Assembly: GCF_030052815.1 (NCBI RefSeq) | Contig: NC_079493.1 | Coordinates: 123,157,132 to 123,221,131 of the forward strand | Length of the DNA stretch: 64,000 nt | Direction of reading: 5' to 3' | Origin: Hevea brasiliensis | Taxonomy: Eukaryota > Streptophyta > Magnoliopsida > Malpighiales > Euphorbiaceae | Shown: positions 46,316 through 58,809 of the stretch, piece by piece | How positions within the stretch are numbered: the stretch's first letter is position 1 | Layout of the letters: each line of letters opens with the position of its first letter | Translations under genes and position numbers: made by a program | The notes under the pieces: generated by a model | Databases searched by the model: none | What the model saw: the letters and a program-made list of their open reading frames with translations, nothing else | Told to the model about the DNA's origin: nothing

Positions 46316-49300
46316 TGAATGACAACATTTAATTTTAAATTTCAAATGTTAATTTTAATTTAATTTTCTATGGCAGTAATTATATAAAATTTTTTACGAC
46401 TTTTATTTTTGAAGAATTTTAAGACTTAAATAGAATATTAAAAGTTTTTTTATAATTATTATTTTATTATCTAAAAACTCATGCAAAATTAAAAAAAGAA
46501 GGCTAAAAATGTCTTTTTCTGACTCTGATGATAAAATACTATATATCTTTTTAAACAAAGAAAGTATAGTGTTAGTGAATAAAAATTTCAAAATAATTAT
46601 ATTTTTTAAAATAAAATATTAATTTTTTATATATAAAAAAATGAAATAAAAATTATGATCTTGATATATACTTTCTTTAAAAATAAATACAAGAACAGTT
46701 ATGTTTATGTTTATGTATTATATATAATTTAATAAATATTAATATGTTAAATTTAAATTGATATTATTTTATTTTTAATAACAAGTAATTTTTAAAATTG
46801 ACTATTTTAAATTTATCTTTTCAAGAAATAAATATCTCGATCACGTTATGTAATTGATTTTATTATAACTTATTAAAATATATAATAATAAATTAAAAGT
46901 TAAAAAAAAATCCCTATTTTCTTTATTATTTGTATGCCAATAATTACATTTTAATAAATTTGAAGTTATAAAAATGAAATTAAATTATAATTAACTTTTT
47001 ATTCTAATGATAAATATGAGATTATTTAAAAATATATTTAAAGCTTATGAGCTATATCTCAGTTAAATATTTTTATTTTATATTTGAACATTATTTGAAT
47101 ATGATTTTTATTAAACAAATCAAATGAATTTGATAAAAATTAAGATATACTTTTAGGTGAATTTAATATAAGTTCGAAGTTATATGAGAATGAGTTCAAT
47201 AACTATTAAGTTAAAATGGATTTTCATTTCATCATTTTTTTTATCAAGTGACGCTATATATACGACGTTCTCAAATCTTCAATGTGCTAAAATTATTTAA
47301 TAAGTAATGATATTGAAAACTCATGAGCTATATCACACGTAAATATTTTTATTTCTATTTTTATTTGAATAATGATGAACATTATTTGAATACGATTTTC
47401 AGTAAAAACATCAAATGAGCTCGGTAAAAATACATTATATAATATTATTTTTATTCTCCAAGTTCCCTGTTCATAGTACAGTAAATTTCCTTTAACAAAT
47501 GTTGTAAACACTTCAACTTTCAAGCCTCCCTTTACAACTCCTTTTCCCTTTATTTTTAGAGATATGCTTGTCTGGTTTCTCCTTATGAATGAAAAGGTGT
47601 GTACTGAGTGTGTGAATGATATCAAGAATTTGGTGTCCGTATACCTTATCCTCTAAGTATGTATTGATACATTCAGCTCAAGAAGCTAGTTCCATGAAGC
47701 ATCCATCCAGTTAATCGCCATTGAGCATGATTTGAAAAATTATACTTCCCTAAAGTCTTGTCTCACTAAATTTCATGAAGTCCAAATTTCATTTACCTTG
47801 AATTTCATCAAGTCCAGTCACACCTTTTGCAATAGAAGGATTATTTTGAATCAGACAGTGTTACATAATGAAAAGCATGAAAAAGAAGGTCAAAAAATTT
47901 CTATAATGCCGAAAGTTGCTGATCAGATCGAAAAGAAATAGACTTGCAGGATGATTCTATCAATACTGCATCACAAGAAGAATTTTCATATGGTTGTATC
48001 ATTAGAATAAGGAATAGATCATAGATGCAATAACTAAATACAGAAGACATTCCTGATGATATGTTGCTTCCAAATGCTGTCATTAAGAAACAATTTCAGA
48101 TATCACAAACCCTGGAACATTGGCATTCTTGATGTACCTGCGCTAGATGTGCAGACACAACTATTGGCGGATGTAGTGCACAAAATGAGGGACCCCTCTT
48201 TTTCTTGAAAATTCTTTTGTATATATATATGTTTGTATATATTGACCTCTCATTAATTTAATTATTGAACCATCTTTTTGATAAAATTTAAAGTTGATTG
48301 AGACAAAAAAAAAAAGCATTTCGTGTTTTCAAAGTTTATGTACTTTTATTATACTATAACTTTTTCGATAAATGAAATTTGTCAAGATAAAATTATATAA
48401 TTATACATGTAATAAATTGATAAATGACTTTTAGTTACTTATATAAAGAGAGATATATATGTGGCAACATTAACAATGATATATATATTTTTTTTAACCA
48501 TTTGAAAGGGTATTAGATTTCATAGAGTCTAATTATTAAATATTAATATTGTATTTTTAATTTTCTATAATAATTTATTACTTAGTTTTTATATGCGAAC
48601 CCCGAAAAAAAATTTTTTAGATCCGCCACTAGACATAACATGTTCCATAAGTGCTGCTCACTGCATAAATGGCTCTTCTTAAGCTTTCAACAATTAAGAT
48701 ATCAGAGGTAATGTTGAAGTATCCATTAAGATTCCAAATTAGGAGGTGGTTCTAAGACTTCTAACTATATGTCTCAGCATCTAGATCGTGCCTAACGCTC
48801 ATATCTACAAGAATCAAAGGCTGTCTTTCTAGAATCTTGGCTCTGCCAACCAAGATTCCAAAAGAAATTAGAATTATATTTTCAGGTTGAAACCAAGATT
48901 CCAATATTACACCTGAAAAAAAAGGAAAATCACATAAAACTTTTTGCTCGGCTTACTACATAAATGGTCCATAAAACTTTCAACCACTAATGCATCAGAA
49001 GCAACTATAAGTTTTTGCACAAACCAAAGATAAAGTTCGTTTTGATGTCCACATACCTCACCCCCTGAGAATGGATTGATACATTCAGTTTGAGAAGCCA
49101 ATTCCATGAAGCATCCAGTTAACCAACATTGATCATGATTTGAAAAATGACACTTTCCTAAAGTATTCTATCACCAAATTCCGTTTACCTTGAATTTCAC
49201 CAAGTCCAACTGCAACTTTACAATGTTGGAAAGTATTACATATTTGGTAGGCATGAGTTGGCACAAAGCCACAAACAATTATGGTTCAGGAAAACTGTTT

Positions 49301-50655
49301 CTAATGAAAATCATGCAAAACTACATCCAATAATTTCTGCAATGCTGAAAGTTTGCTGCTCAACTAGAAAAGAAATTAACATGCATGGTGATTCTTTCAA
49401 TACTGCATCCCAAGACAGAATTTCATATGGTTAATTGTATCATTAAAGTCAGTGGCAAAGCTAGGATTTTTGTTGAAGGTGGGCATTGGTTTTAAGTTGC
49501 CATATGGTGGGCATTGGTTAATCATTAAGGGGGACAAAACTATAACTATATAATTAGATCTCTATGCTCATTCCAAAATTTAAGGTGATAAATTGCCTAC
49601 CGCACAATGGGCATGGTTTCGCCAATAGATGCAATAATTAAATTGTAGAGGAATGAATAAAAAAAATAAGGGCACTCTGTCCGATATAATTCAAAAGTGA
49701 AAATGGATAATTATGCTATAGTCATATGATTGATAAATGTATGGCATTTCTCACAGAATTGTAACAATTGTCCCAAGGTTTTGAACCTCGTTTGAAGGCC
49801 CTCTTATGTCTACAATTAGTTTAACCAGCGTAACTGACTAAATTGCATTGATCCATGAATCTTTCTAAGATATACACACACACACACACACACACATTTG
49901 TCGCACACACAAATTAGAAATGAAGAATACAATAATGATGTACTGTTCTCTAATCCAAAGACAAACAAGGATTCCTGTACAACTCCATTGAATAGAACCA
50001 CGAATGAAGATCTCATTACTTAATTCCACCATAGGTAGATTTAGCTCATTTACCCTGCATTTGAAGCAAAGATATTCATGGATGGAATAAAATAGCTGAG
50101 GTACAAGTGAAGCAAGAAGAAGGGACAAAGAAACAAGAAATCTGCAATTGTTTAACATGGCTTTTACCTTAACTGGCTAAATTGTATTTATCCATTTAGT
50201 CTTTAAAACCAATTTCAGTGTGGAAGGCGCCTTGAACTTGCGCATTCTCTATTAAATGTATGAACTAACATTGAGTATTTAGTTGCAGCAGGAAGATTCC
50301 TGCAAAAAGTAGCCCTAGTCCATTATTTTTAGTCCAAACTGAAAATAGAGATTCTACTCTAGTATAACATTTATACACATACAGTGAAGGATATAACATA
50401 ATGGCAATGAAGGATTTGCACATGAAGACGCAATTGCTTTGATTGACCAAGGAGATTTTGCCCATTTGCCCTACAAATAAAGAAAAGACATTCCATTTCA
50501 AGATATGTAATTATCATTGTGGCTGACTAATTCACAGATGAAATAAAAAGAAAAGGATAAAAATAAGTTTAATAAAGAAACAGAAGAAATTACCTAATCC
50601 CGTGGAATCTGTTGGTGTCTCATCTTTGCACATGCTCATTACCAATATTTGATGG
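45360..50655. other. intergenic part of the CNL cluster (no intact gene)
   Basis: Mostly duplicated downstream flank (45908-46142, 47640-48060, 48765-50650) and AT-rich filler (46140-47300), with a (TA)n run at 46286-46313 and a (CA)n run at about 49872-49896. Short open frames on both strands lack domains. Confidence 0.55.
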
Positions 50656-50895
50656 TTAGAGATGCAAGATTTGTTTGGCCTTTTCCCTCCTTTCCTCTTT
50701 TGTTAAGCAGCCTTGAAATTCAGAAATCTTCTGGAGAAGGTAATCTGGTAACGTCTCCAACTTCAACTTTAGGCAAACCAAAATATTGAGAGAACGTAGA
50801 CCTGGCAGGATTGTAAAATTGGTCATATCTTTTTCTCCATTTGCGTTCATTCCATCATCCCACTCCTCCAACTCACCGACACATTGGTCACACAC
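50656..50895 (-). pseudogene. CNL relic: C-terminal LRR end only
   Basis: About 72 recognisable codons match the C terminus of the neighbouring paralogues: GELEEWDDGMNANGEKDMTN, then LETLPDYLLQKISEFQGCL and KEERREKAKQILHL. The upstream edge is abrupt and runs directly into the downstream flank of the next gene (50896-51636). All other domains are missing, which fits unequal crossing-over or a deletion inside the tandem array. Confidence 0.85.
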
Positions 50896-51636
50896 ATTTG
50901 AAATGAAGAATACAATAATGATGCACTATACTCTAATCAAAAGACAAACCAGGATTCTCCTACAACTCCGTTGAATAGGGCCACAAACGAAGATCTCATT
51001 ACTTAATTCCACCACAGGTAGATTTTGCCCATTTACCCTACATTTGAAGCAAAGATATTCATGGATGGAATAAAATAGCTAAGGTATAAGCAAAGTAAGA
51101 AGAAGGGATAAAGAAACAAGAAATCTGCAATTGTTTCACATGGCTTTTACCGTAACTAGCTAAATTGATTGATTCATTTAGTCTTTAAAACCAATTTCAG
51201 TGTGTAAGGTGCCTTGAACTTGCGCATTCTCTTTTAAATGTATGAACTAACATTGAAGATTAAGTTGCAGCAGAAAGATTCCTGCAAAACATAGCCCTAG
51301 TTCATTATTTTCAGTCCAAACTGAATATAGAGATTCTACTCTAGTATAATATTTATACACAGTACATTGAAGGATATAACATAATGGCTGTGATGGATTT
51401 GCACATGAAGACGCAATTGCTTTGATTCACCAAGGAGATTTTGCCTATGAGCTACAAATAAAGAAAAGACATTCCATTTCAAGATATGTAATTATCATTG
51501 TGGCTGACTAATTCACAGATGAAATAAAAAGAAAAGGATAAAAATAAGGATAATAAAGAAACAGAAGAAATTACCTAATCCCATGGAATCTGTTGGTGTC
51601 TCATCCTTGCACATGCTCATTACCAATATTTGATGG
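50896..51636. repeat. downstream flank of the near-complete CNL gene
   Basis: Shares long collinear similarity with 49895-50655 and 42600-43207. This makes it the third copy of the cluster's downstream region. No coding sequence. Confidence 0.7.
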
Positions 51637-54434
51637 TTAGAGATGTAAGATTTGTTTGGCCTTTTCCCTCCTTTCCTCTTTTGTTAAGCAGCCTTGAAAT
51701 GCAGGCATCTTCTGGAGAAGGTAATCTGGCAACGCCTCCAACTTCAACTTTGGGCAATGCCAAATATAGAGAGAACAAAGACATGGCAGGATTGTAAAAT
51801 TGGTAACATTTTCTTCTCCATTTTTGTTCATTCCATCATCCCACTCCTCCAACTCCTTCAAGGGACCTAATCCAAGTGTTGTCAATTTGGGGAAGACGGT
51901 GACTGATGACGAAATCTCTTGTTGACTTGAAGTTTCAATTCCCAAAAACTCAACGCCCAACTTTTTCAGGCGTTCCATTTCTTCCAATACAAGGCTTTCA
52001 AGGAATGGTAACTTTCCCAAAGGAGGTAATTTCTCACAGTTTTTAAAACGTGTGAGATAAACACGCTTCAAATTAAGCAGTGACATGATCCAATCCGGAA
52101 AAACTGAGCCTTCATAACCATGTATTCCTAAAGTCTCCAAATTAGCGTGTGGCTCTAAGACTTCAAGCAATTCTTCATCGTGACGTATTCTCCCTTCCCT
52201 TTCCTTTCCATTAAAAGCTAATCGCATTCTGTTGATTCCTTTCTTTTTCTTGAGTTGTGCTTTCTTAGCCTCATCCATGTCGTCCACATTTGCTAGGCCC
52301 GATAACATAAGCAATCCTTGAAGAAGGTTCAGACTTTCCAGATCCCCAAGAGAGAATGCTTCTCTATCATAAAAAACTTGGACCCACTCTAATGTCCTAA
52401 GAAAGCTCAATTTCCTAATTTCTTTCGACATAAGAATAGGGCCTGTACCACGAATATGCAGATGTCTTAAGTTAACGAGTTTTCTAACACCATCGGGCAG
52501 CTTTGCCAAATTCCTACAACCATAAACATTTAAGGTTTGCAAATTATATAATTCACACAATGTTTCAGGCAACGACTTCAGATGATCATTAGAAGACAAG
52601 TCAAGTTGCCTCAAATGTATCAATTGGCTTATTGTAGGTGGGATTTCTTCAATGTGACGATTGCTTAGATCTAAAGATCTCAAACAAGTTAATTCATTGA
52701 AAAAACTAGATAGCACTGCAGTGACCACAAAACCTCCTTCGAACTGAGCTATGAGGCCGCGTAGTTTCTTTGCATCATAAAGTAGCCCGGTAATGAGCCT
52801 TTTCCTGCAAGCACTATCCTCGAATAACGTGCTTCATTACTGACAGATTCCATACTTGACTCAACAGAGCTACTAACCTCCATGCTAAAACATTCATCCC
52901 TCCTAATATACTGGGCAAAATCATGCACTATGTCATGCATTTTACATGTATATGAAATGTCATAGAAATTGTCATCTATGTTGATGTCTTGGAAGAAAGA
53001 GCGTGAAGCTAAATTCTGAAAATACTCCTCACCAATTGTCTCCATGTCTTTTTTTGTTGTTTCCTTAATATAACCATGTGCCATCCACAACTCTATCAGT
53101 TTTCGTTTTTCCATCAAATGGTCCTTGGGGAAAATGGCACAATAAGAAAAACATTGCCTCAATGGTGGGGACAAATCATTATAACTAAGCCATAAATGGG
53201 GAAAAATATCAACTTCAGCATTTTCTAGTTCCCACACCTCACTATCCATGATGGTTTGCCACTCACTTTTCGATTTTTTGGTGACCAAAAGACTTCCTAG
53301 AGTCTTCACTGCAAGAGGCAATCCTTTGCACCTGCTTGCAATTTTCCTACCAATGTGTTCGAGTGGCTCACGCTCTCCACTGCTCCATCCAAAAAATGCA
53401 ATTTGACTAAATAGAAACCAAGAATCTTCTGCGGACAATTGTCCTATTTTGTGTATGTCAATGCAACCTATTGCACTTGCAACAATCTCCTTACGTGTGG
53501 TCACCAAAATTCTACTTCCTGGTGAACCACATTTGAGACAATCTTTCAATTGTATCCATTTTGCAGAATTTTCTTCCCACACATCATCAAGTATGAGAAG
53601 AAACTTCTTCCCTTCTAGAGATTTGCGTATGTTTTGCAGTATAGTTTGCAATTCATGCAAATTTGGAGCCTCATTTGTGAGAGATTCAAGGATCGCCTTG
53701 GCAATCTTAATCTCATCAAAGGGATCCGATACACAAACCCATATTCTCGTTTCGAAATGGGTTTTCACCTCATCATCGTTGTAGACTAATTTGGCCAAAG
53801 TAGTTTTTCCAATTCCCCCCATCCCTACAATAGAGATGATGTGGAGGCTTGGTGTTTGGCTACTCTCAGTCAACAACTTCTTCATTATTGCTTTTTGTTC
53901 CTGGTCTCTACCTTTGACCTCTGCTACATCAATGAAAGATGTAGTTGTAAATCGCTCTACTTGTTTAGTTTCCTTTTGAAAACTAACAAAGTTGAACGCA
54001 TGCTGTTGATCAACAATGATGTCTAATCTTGCATTGAGATCTTTAATCTTGACAGCAATATCACGACGTACACCAACTTCTCTACAACGAAAGCAAGAGA
54101 AGCAGATTAAGCAGCGTACCTTCCTCTTATTCTCAGCTGAAACACGTTCATCTCCCATAATTTGGGATTTCTGAATTGCAGTGGTCCACTCGTCTAGCAC
54201 ATCATCCATATCGTAGGAAATGTTTTTGAGCTCCCGCATCCAAAGTTTGACCGCATCATCCTTCACTTGTCTATTCTCGGCATCCACCAGCACGCCCTTG
54301 ATGAGCTGGAATTTGGTAGTCAGCATTTGAACTTCTTTCTTGACACCCACAACGAGCCTCACCTCTTGTTCTATCTCTCGAGCAACGATTGAAGTTAGTT
54401 CTTCCAAGACTTTGGAAACAAGAACGTCAGCCAT
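51637..54434 (-). CDS. CC-NB-LRR resistance protein (RGA-like), one frameshift
   Basis: Near-complete intracellular immune receptor. I start it at MADVLVSKVLEEL (54434), the usual N terminus of the family; the open frame extends 81 codons further upstream but that part looks like leader. Coiled coil at about 5-140 with DMDDVLDEW at 75-83. P-loop GMGGIGKTT is at 204-212, kinase-2 FLLILDDVW at 278-286, LVTTR at 310-314, GLPLA at 371-375, CFSYCAIFPKD at 428-438 and MHD at 499-501. The first frame stops at 52749 after residue 561. The LRR part continues in another frame from about 52790 to 51637. The shift corresponds to one extra base around 52785-52800 relative to the paralogue at 44350. Either this is a young pseudogene or the base is a sequencing error. 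No intron fits the short gap. Confidence 0.88.
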
Positions 54435-55299
54435 AGTTGAAAGGTGGAGTGTAATTGATTGATCAGAAAGGAGAATTGAAAAATAAAGGGTGCTTATATT
54501 ATGACAATGCTGCCATGGCAGCACATTTATAGTAAATGGCAAAGCGAAAGAATCCTTTGTTTGGTGTGTCCCAAAGCAAAACCTTGCTTCTATGCTGGTT
54601 TTGGCATCAACCTTTCTCAAAGAAATGCCCATATTAATTGATTCTTTGCTTACTTTCCCAGTTAACAATTGTTCCAAGCCATGCCTGTAATTTCACTATT
54701 TGTTCCTGCCTTGCTACTAGAGGAATAAGTTGTTCCCTCCTTGTGCATATTCTTAATCAAATAGCTAATTGAGACACTTTATCCCTTCCCATCCCCTTAA
54801 GAAAAAGGTCGACATGTTTGCGTTACAAGCTTTTTGTTTAGCAAAAATGAATTGAATTGGCTTTAGATCAAGATACTTAAGATTTATTTAAGGTTTTAAT
54901 TAATACCAATTATATTTAAAATTTAGATTTTTTTTTGTTAACAAATAAAACATACGTACACATAAATTAGTAACAAAAATAGTTAATCTATGACCAATAA
55001 GTGGTTCAATCAATGGCATGAAATTATTTCCAAAAGGCTATAATGTTCAAATTCTATAGTTAGTTTAAATACTTAAAGAGTTAACATTTCACTTTATTGA
55101 TATTTAAAAATTAAAAAGTAATATTTATCATTAAATTTTTTAGCTTTCTACCAAACCCATTCTAAGTATTAGATTTTGTCTTTGAAATTTCTATATTAAT
55201 TTATTGTCAAATTAATTATAACATAAATTTTCTAAATTTAGTTATTTCTAATTGATGAATATACCGAAACTAATGCTGTCACTCTCAGGCCCGATCTTC
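54435..55299. other. intergenic region between the CNL and bL34 genes
   Basis: Upstream region of the - strand CNL gene. A TATA-like TTATATTATG is read near 54490. The rest is AT-rich with A/T runs. No gene is supported. Confidence 0.45.
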
Positions 55300-55796
55300 G
55301 AAAAAAAAACTCTCAGGCCCGATAAACAAGTCATTTTGGGCTTTTGGGACGACCGTGGGCTTTTAAAAGCCCAATTTATATTCTCCTCCCATATGGACCT
55401 CTGAACATGTTCAAAATTATGGTTTCAATATATTTTAAAAAAAAATAACACTTGAAATATTTTTTTAAAGAATAATTAGAAAAAAAAATATTAATTATTT
55501 GGAAATTTTTTTAAAAAAATTATTAATTATTTGGAAATTTTTATAATTAAAATGTACTAATTTAATTTAAAGTTAATTTTAAATAATATTTAACTGTATC
55601 TCCAAATAGTAATGATAAAGTTTATGAATTGAGTCATTAGGCCCAATAAATTGAACATTTTGGGCTTTTGGAGGACAATCATGGGCTTCATGATGCCCAA
55701 TCGAAGTTCTTATTCGCTCTCTGTCACTTCACTTCAAGCTAACACTCCTCGCTAGGGTTTGTGGTTGAGGAAAACCGGTCATTTTTATCCAAAACA
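55300..55796 (+). promoter_or_regulatory. bL34 promoter with site II (TGGGCY) motifs and telo-box
   Basis: TGGGCT/TGGGCC motifs lie at 55337-55342, 55356-55361, 55368-55373 (reverse), 55640-55645 (reverse), 55661-55666 and 55682-55687. A telo-box TAGGGTTT is at 55753-55760, just upstream of the start codon. In plants, site II motifs bound by TCP factors, together with telo-boxes, are typical of ribosomal protein and mitochondrial-function genes. Two blocks (about 55310-55385 and 55636-55702) share the order TCATT...TGGGCTTTTG, suggesting a local duplication. Confidence 0.65.
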
Positions 55797-58700
55797 ATGG
55801 CGTCCAAAACCCTAATTCGAACCGGAGCTTCACTGATGAACCGCATGTTCTTATCGAATCCGATTCTCCACCAAAACCCTAAGGCCAATGCTCAAATTGT
55901 ATCTCACAGCTTTCAAATCACTCCTCAGCTATTTCCTTCTCCCTCTAAATTGCAAACCTCTTACGATTTGCCCCAAAATGATGCCCATTCCGTTAATAAA
56001 CTTGCCAAAGAAGAGTTTTTCCATCCCTTTGGTCTCCCTTCTCTCCGCTTCTTCTTGCCGGACGGTACTCTCTCTCTCTCTCTATATCGATCTCTTTTTT
56101 TTTTTTTTTTTTTTTTCCTTTTCTGGTGGTGGGGGGTGGGTTTCTTGTTACTTTTAGGAGAAAAAGCGCATTGCTTTTGTTTTCATTGTTGAATTGTACA
56201 TGACTGGCAAATGGGTATCAATATTAATTCAGCTTATCATCTTGTCACTGTCAATTTTTTTTGTATGTTACGTTTTTAATTGGTTGATGCTTTTGAATAA
56301 TTGTTAAAAGCAGCAGGAGATACCTGTTTCTTCTAGGAATTATACATTGATAACTCCTGTCACCTCCATTTTCACTATAGCAGTGCATGCCATTACAGGG
56401 GAAGTTGTACTGTGGAATCTTTTACCTGGGCAATTGCATTTTTGTTAATCTTCATTTGCTAATACCAACTTTTTGGAGAAAATTAAGTTGCAATTTTTTT
56501 TTTAACTATTTCCTAGTGTTTAAATCCTTATTGAAAAAAAACAAAGAAAAAAGGTGAATAGAAAGAAGATCAACTTTTTGAATCCTTACCAATCATGTAT
56601 CTTTAGGTTTCTAGTCATTCTCATTTCCTTTGTTGCAGAAGCTTACTACAACAATAATAACAACAACTAAGACTTAATCCCAAACTAGTTGGGACTTGGG
56701 GTTGATATTATTGCAGAGGCTTACTAATAGAATATAATTGTTGTCAGGCTACAATAATCATCTTTGGGCATTGGTATCGTATTATGCCTTCTCTTGTTTA
56801 GTCATTGGTCATATTTTGTGCTTAGTTAGAGACACTGTTTATCAGTCAATTTTTTGTTCTTCATCTTACGTTTAGTTAGTAGTCAATCGTTAGGCTCTCA
56901 ATTCAGCTCATGCTTTTATTACTAATAGCTGATGGTATTCCGTCATGCATTACAACAATATATTCCATTTGCTAGGTTACCCTTTTTATTTATCAGTACA
57001 CTTGCACCATTGGTCCTTTGTTGCTGTATTCTGTATTTAGAAATGCATGCTTTATTTGGAAAGACGGTATCCATTGGAATTATTTTGTGATGCATAACAT
57101 TATTTTCAAATGCCATGTAGCTAAGATGGAGTTTTTTTTTAGTCTTTCTCGTTTTGATCCTCAGACAGTTTGCAAGCATTAACATTTGGAAGTAAATTTC
57201 TTGTTTTAAGTAGGCAGCACATTAATGATTTAAGATGACATGCTATGGAATCTAAGGACATGCTGATATGATGCCCGTGTTAAGCATGCTTTTTGTCTTG
57301 AAGCAATTGGATTAGCTTACTGTTGAGGAATCTGAATACTTGCTTGATTAGACATATAGTTGAGAAATGTTGTGATTGTTGACACTTGACATTGAGTATA
57401 GGAAAAAGGTTGTCTGTTGTTGGATATTATCACTAAACATAGTCGCCAGCTTCCTAGTTGATTCTACAGAGTTGATGCAATTCTAATTTTGGATTGATCT
57501 CTTATAACAATTGTATGTCCCTTCTCTGGCTCATGGAAAATTCTTCAGTCCAAGAGGTATTGCCAGGATTTTAATGAGGTTCAGATTTATCTTGTTTTGT
57601 TCAGCTAAAATCATTAGAATAAAATTACCTTACACAATTTCCTGCAAAAAATAAAAATATGAAGTGTTGAGTGGATAGCATTTTGGCTTGCGGAACTGAT
57701 CCTATAATAAGTAATTGTTGCTAAGCACTACTGATATGTCTATTCTACAACTTTAGAATGGAGGTTGCATGGGGCTGGCCTGGTCAATTACTGATTACCT
57801 TGAACTTTTTGCTTTTCCTTCTTGATTAATTTATGACTGGTTTGATCCTTTTATTCAGGTGATTCATCAAGTGAGCCAATGCTCTTATTCCCTAAAAGGA
57901 CATTCCAACCCAGCCTCATCAGGCGTAAGAGAAATCATGGTTTCTTTGCGCGGTATTTCTCTCTCTTCCTCCCCACAACTGGACTACTGATTTTCTAGGA
58001 GAAAAGTGAAAATTCTGAAAATTTATTCTTACTTTCATTGTTGCATGACCCCCTTGTACAGGAGACAAACAAAACTTTAGTACATCGTCAACAACCACTC
58101 CTAACTAATATGTTTCTTTTCCTAAATCACTCCCAAAAATTACGAGTTACTTATCTTTTTACCAAACTAGAGAACACTGATCTGGAATCTACATCAGCCG
58201 AAAAAAAAAAAAAAAGGAGCAGTTTTCCGCCTAAAACTATAGCCTGGCACCTAGAGAAAATCTCAAATCTCAATAAATGTCTTTGAGAAACAGAGAACTT
58301 AGGAATGATTGCTAATCTTTTAGAACTTAAAATAAAGAAATCGAGATGTCTGATGAAAGTGTAAAATTTGCTTGAAAATGTTGCGTTTTACTGGGATGCT
58401 TCGTCTTGTGCATCTTGTGGGACGAAGTTAAATTCCCCGATGTATAAAATATTGGGGCTACTTTTTTGTTCCAATAAAATGGTTAAAGATAATGCTCATG
58501 GTTTAACGACTTGAAGCCATAGGCAGGGCTTTGTCTAGGTGGCCTTCCTGCCAAAGCTCTGTTGCCTGCCTCTTTTTTGAACTGTTCTCTGTTTTATTTT
58601 CTTTCTTTTCCTTTTACTTGCATACTCTGAGATCTGCATTAACAGGGTTTCATTGTTTTGTATATGTATATATGTTGAGTAAACTTGCTGAAATTGCATA

Positions 58701-58809
58701 GGTTTGTGTGATTAATGCAATTTGGTGTATGAGCAGCAAGGCAACCAAGGGTGGTAGGAGAGTCATTGCTCGAAGAATAGCAAAAGGTAGGTCAAGGATT
58801 ACTGCTTAG
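55797..58809 (+). CDS. mitochondrial large-subunit ribosomal protein bL34
   Basis: Nuclear-encoded organelle ribosomal protein. Three exons: 55797-56064, 57859-57952, 58737-58809. All junctions are GT-AG, the frame is continuous, and the protein has 144 aa. The N terminus MASKTLIRTGASLMNRM is basic and Ser-rich, as expected for a mitochondrial presequence. The C-terminal third is the bL34 core: KRTFQPSLIRRKRNHGFFAR, then KATKGGRRVIARRIAKGRSR and ITA, very close to bacterial L34. Start choice: ATG at 55797, although an in-frame upstream ATG at 55761 exists, because MASKTL is where the presequence begins in the plant homologue I recall. Introns are 1,794 and 784 bp. No defects seen. Confidence 0.93.

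Noticed and set aside
54435..54677. 81-codon N-terminal extension of the CNL gene
   Set aside because: Family members start at MADVLVSKVLEEL-type sequence. The extension has no domain and probably lies in the leader.
55761..55796. Upstream start codon extending bL34 by 12 residues
   Set aside because: The downstream ATG begins a typical presequence. The 12 extra residues (MVEENRSFLSKT) are acidic at the start and unlike mitochondrial targeting sequences.
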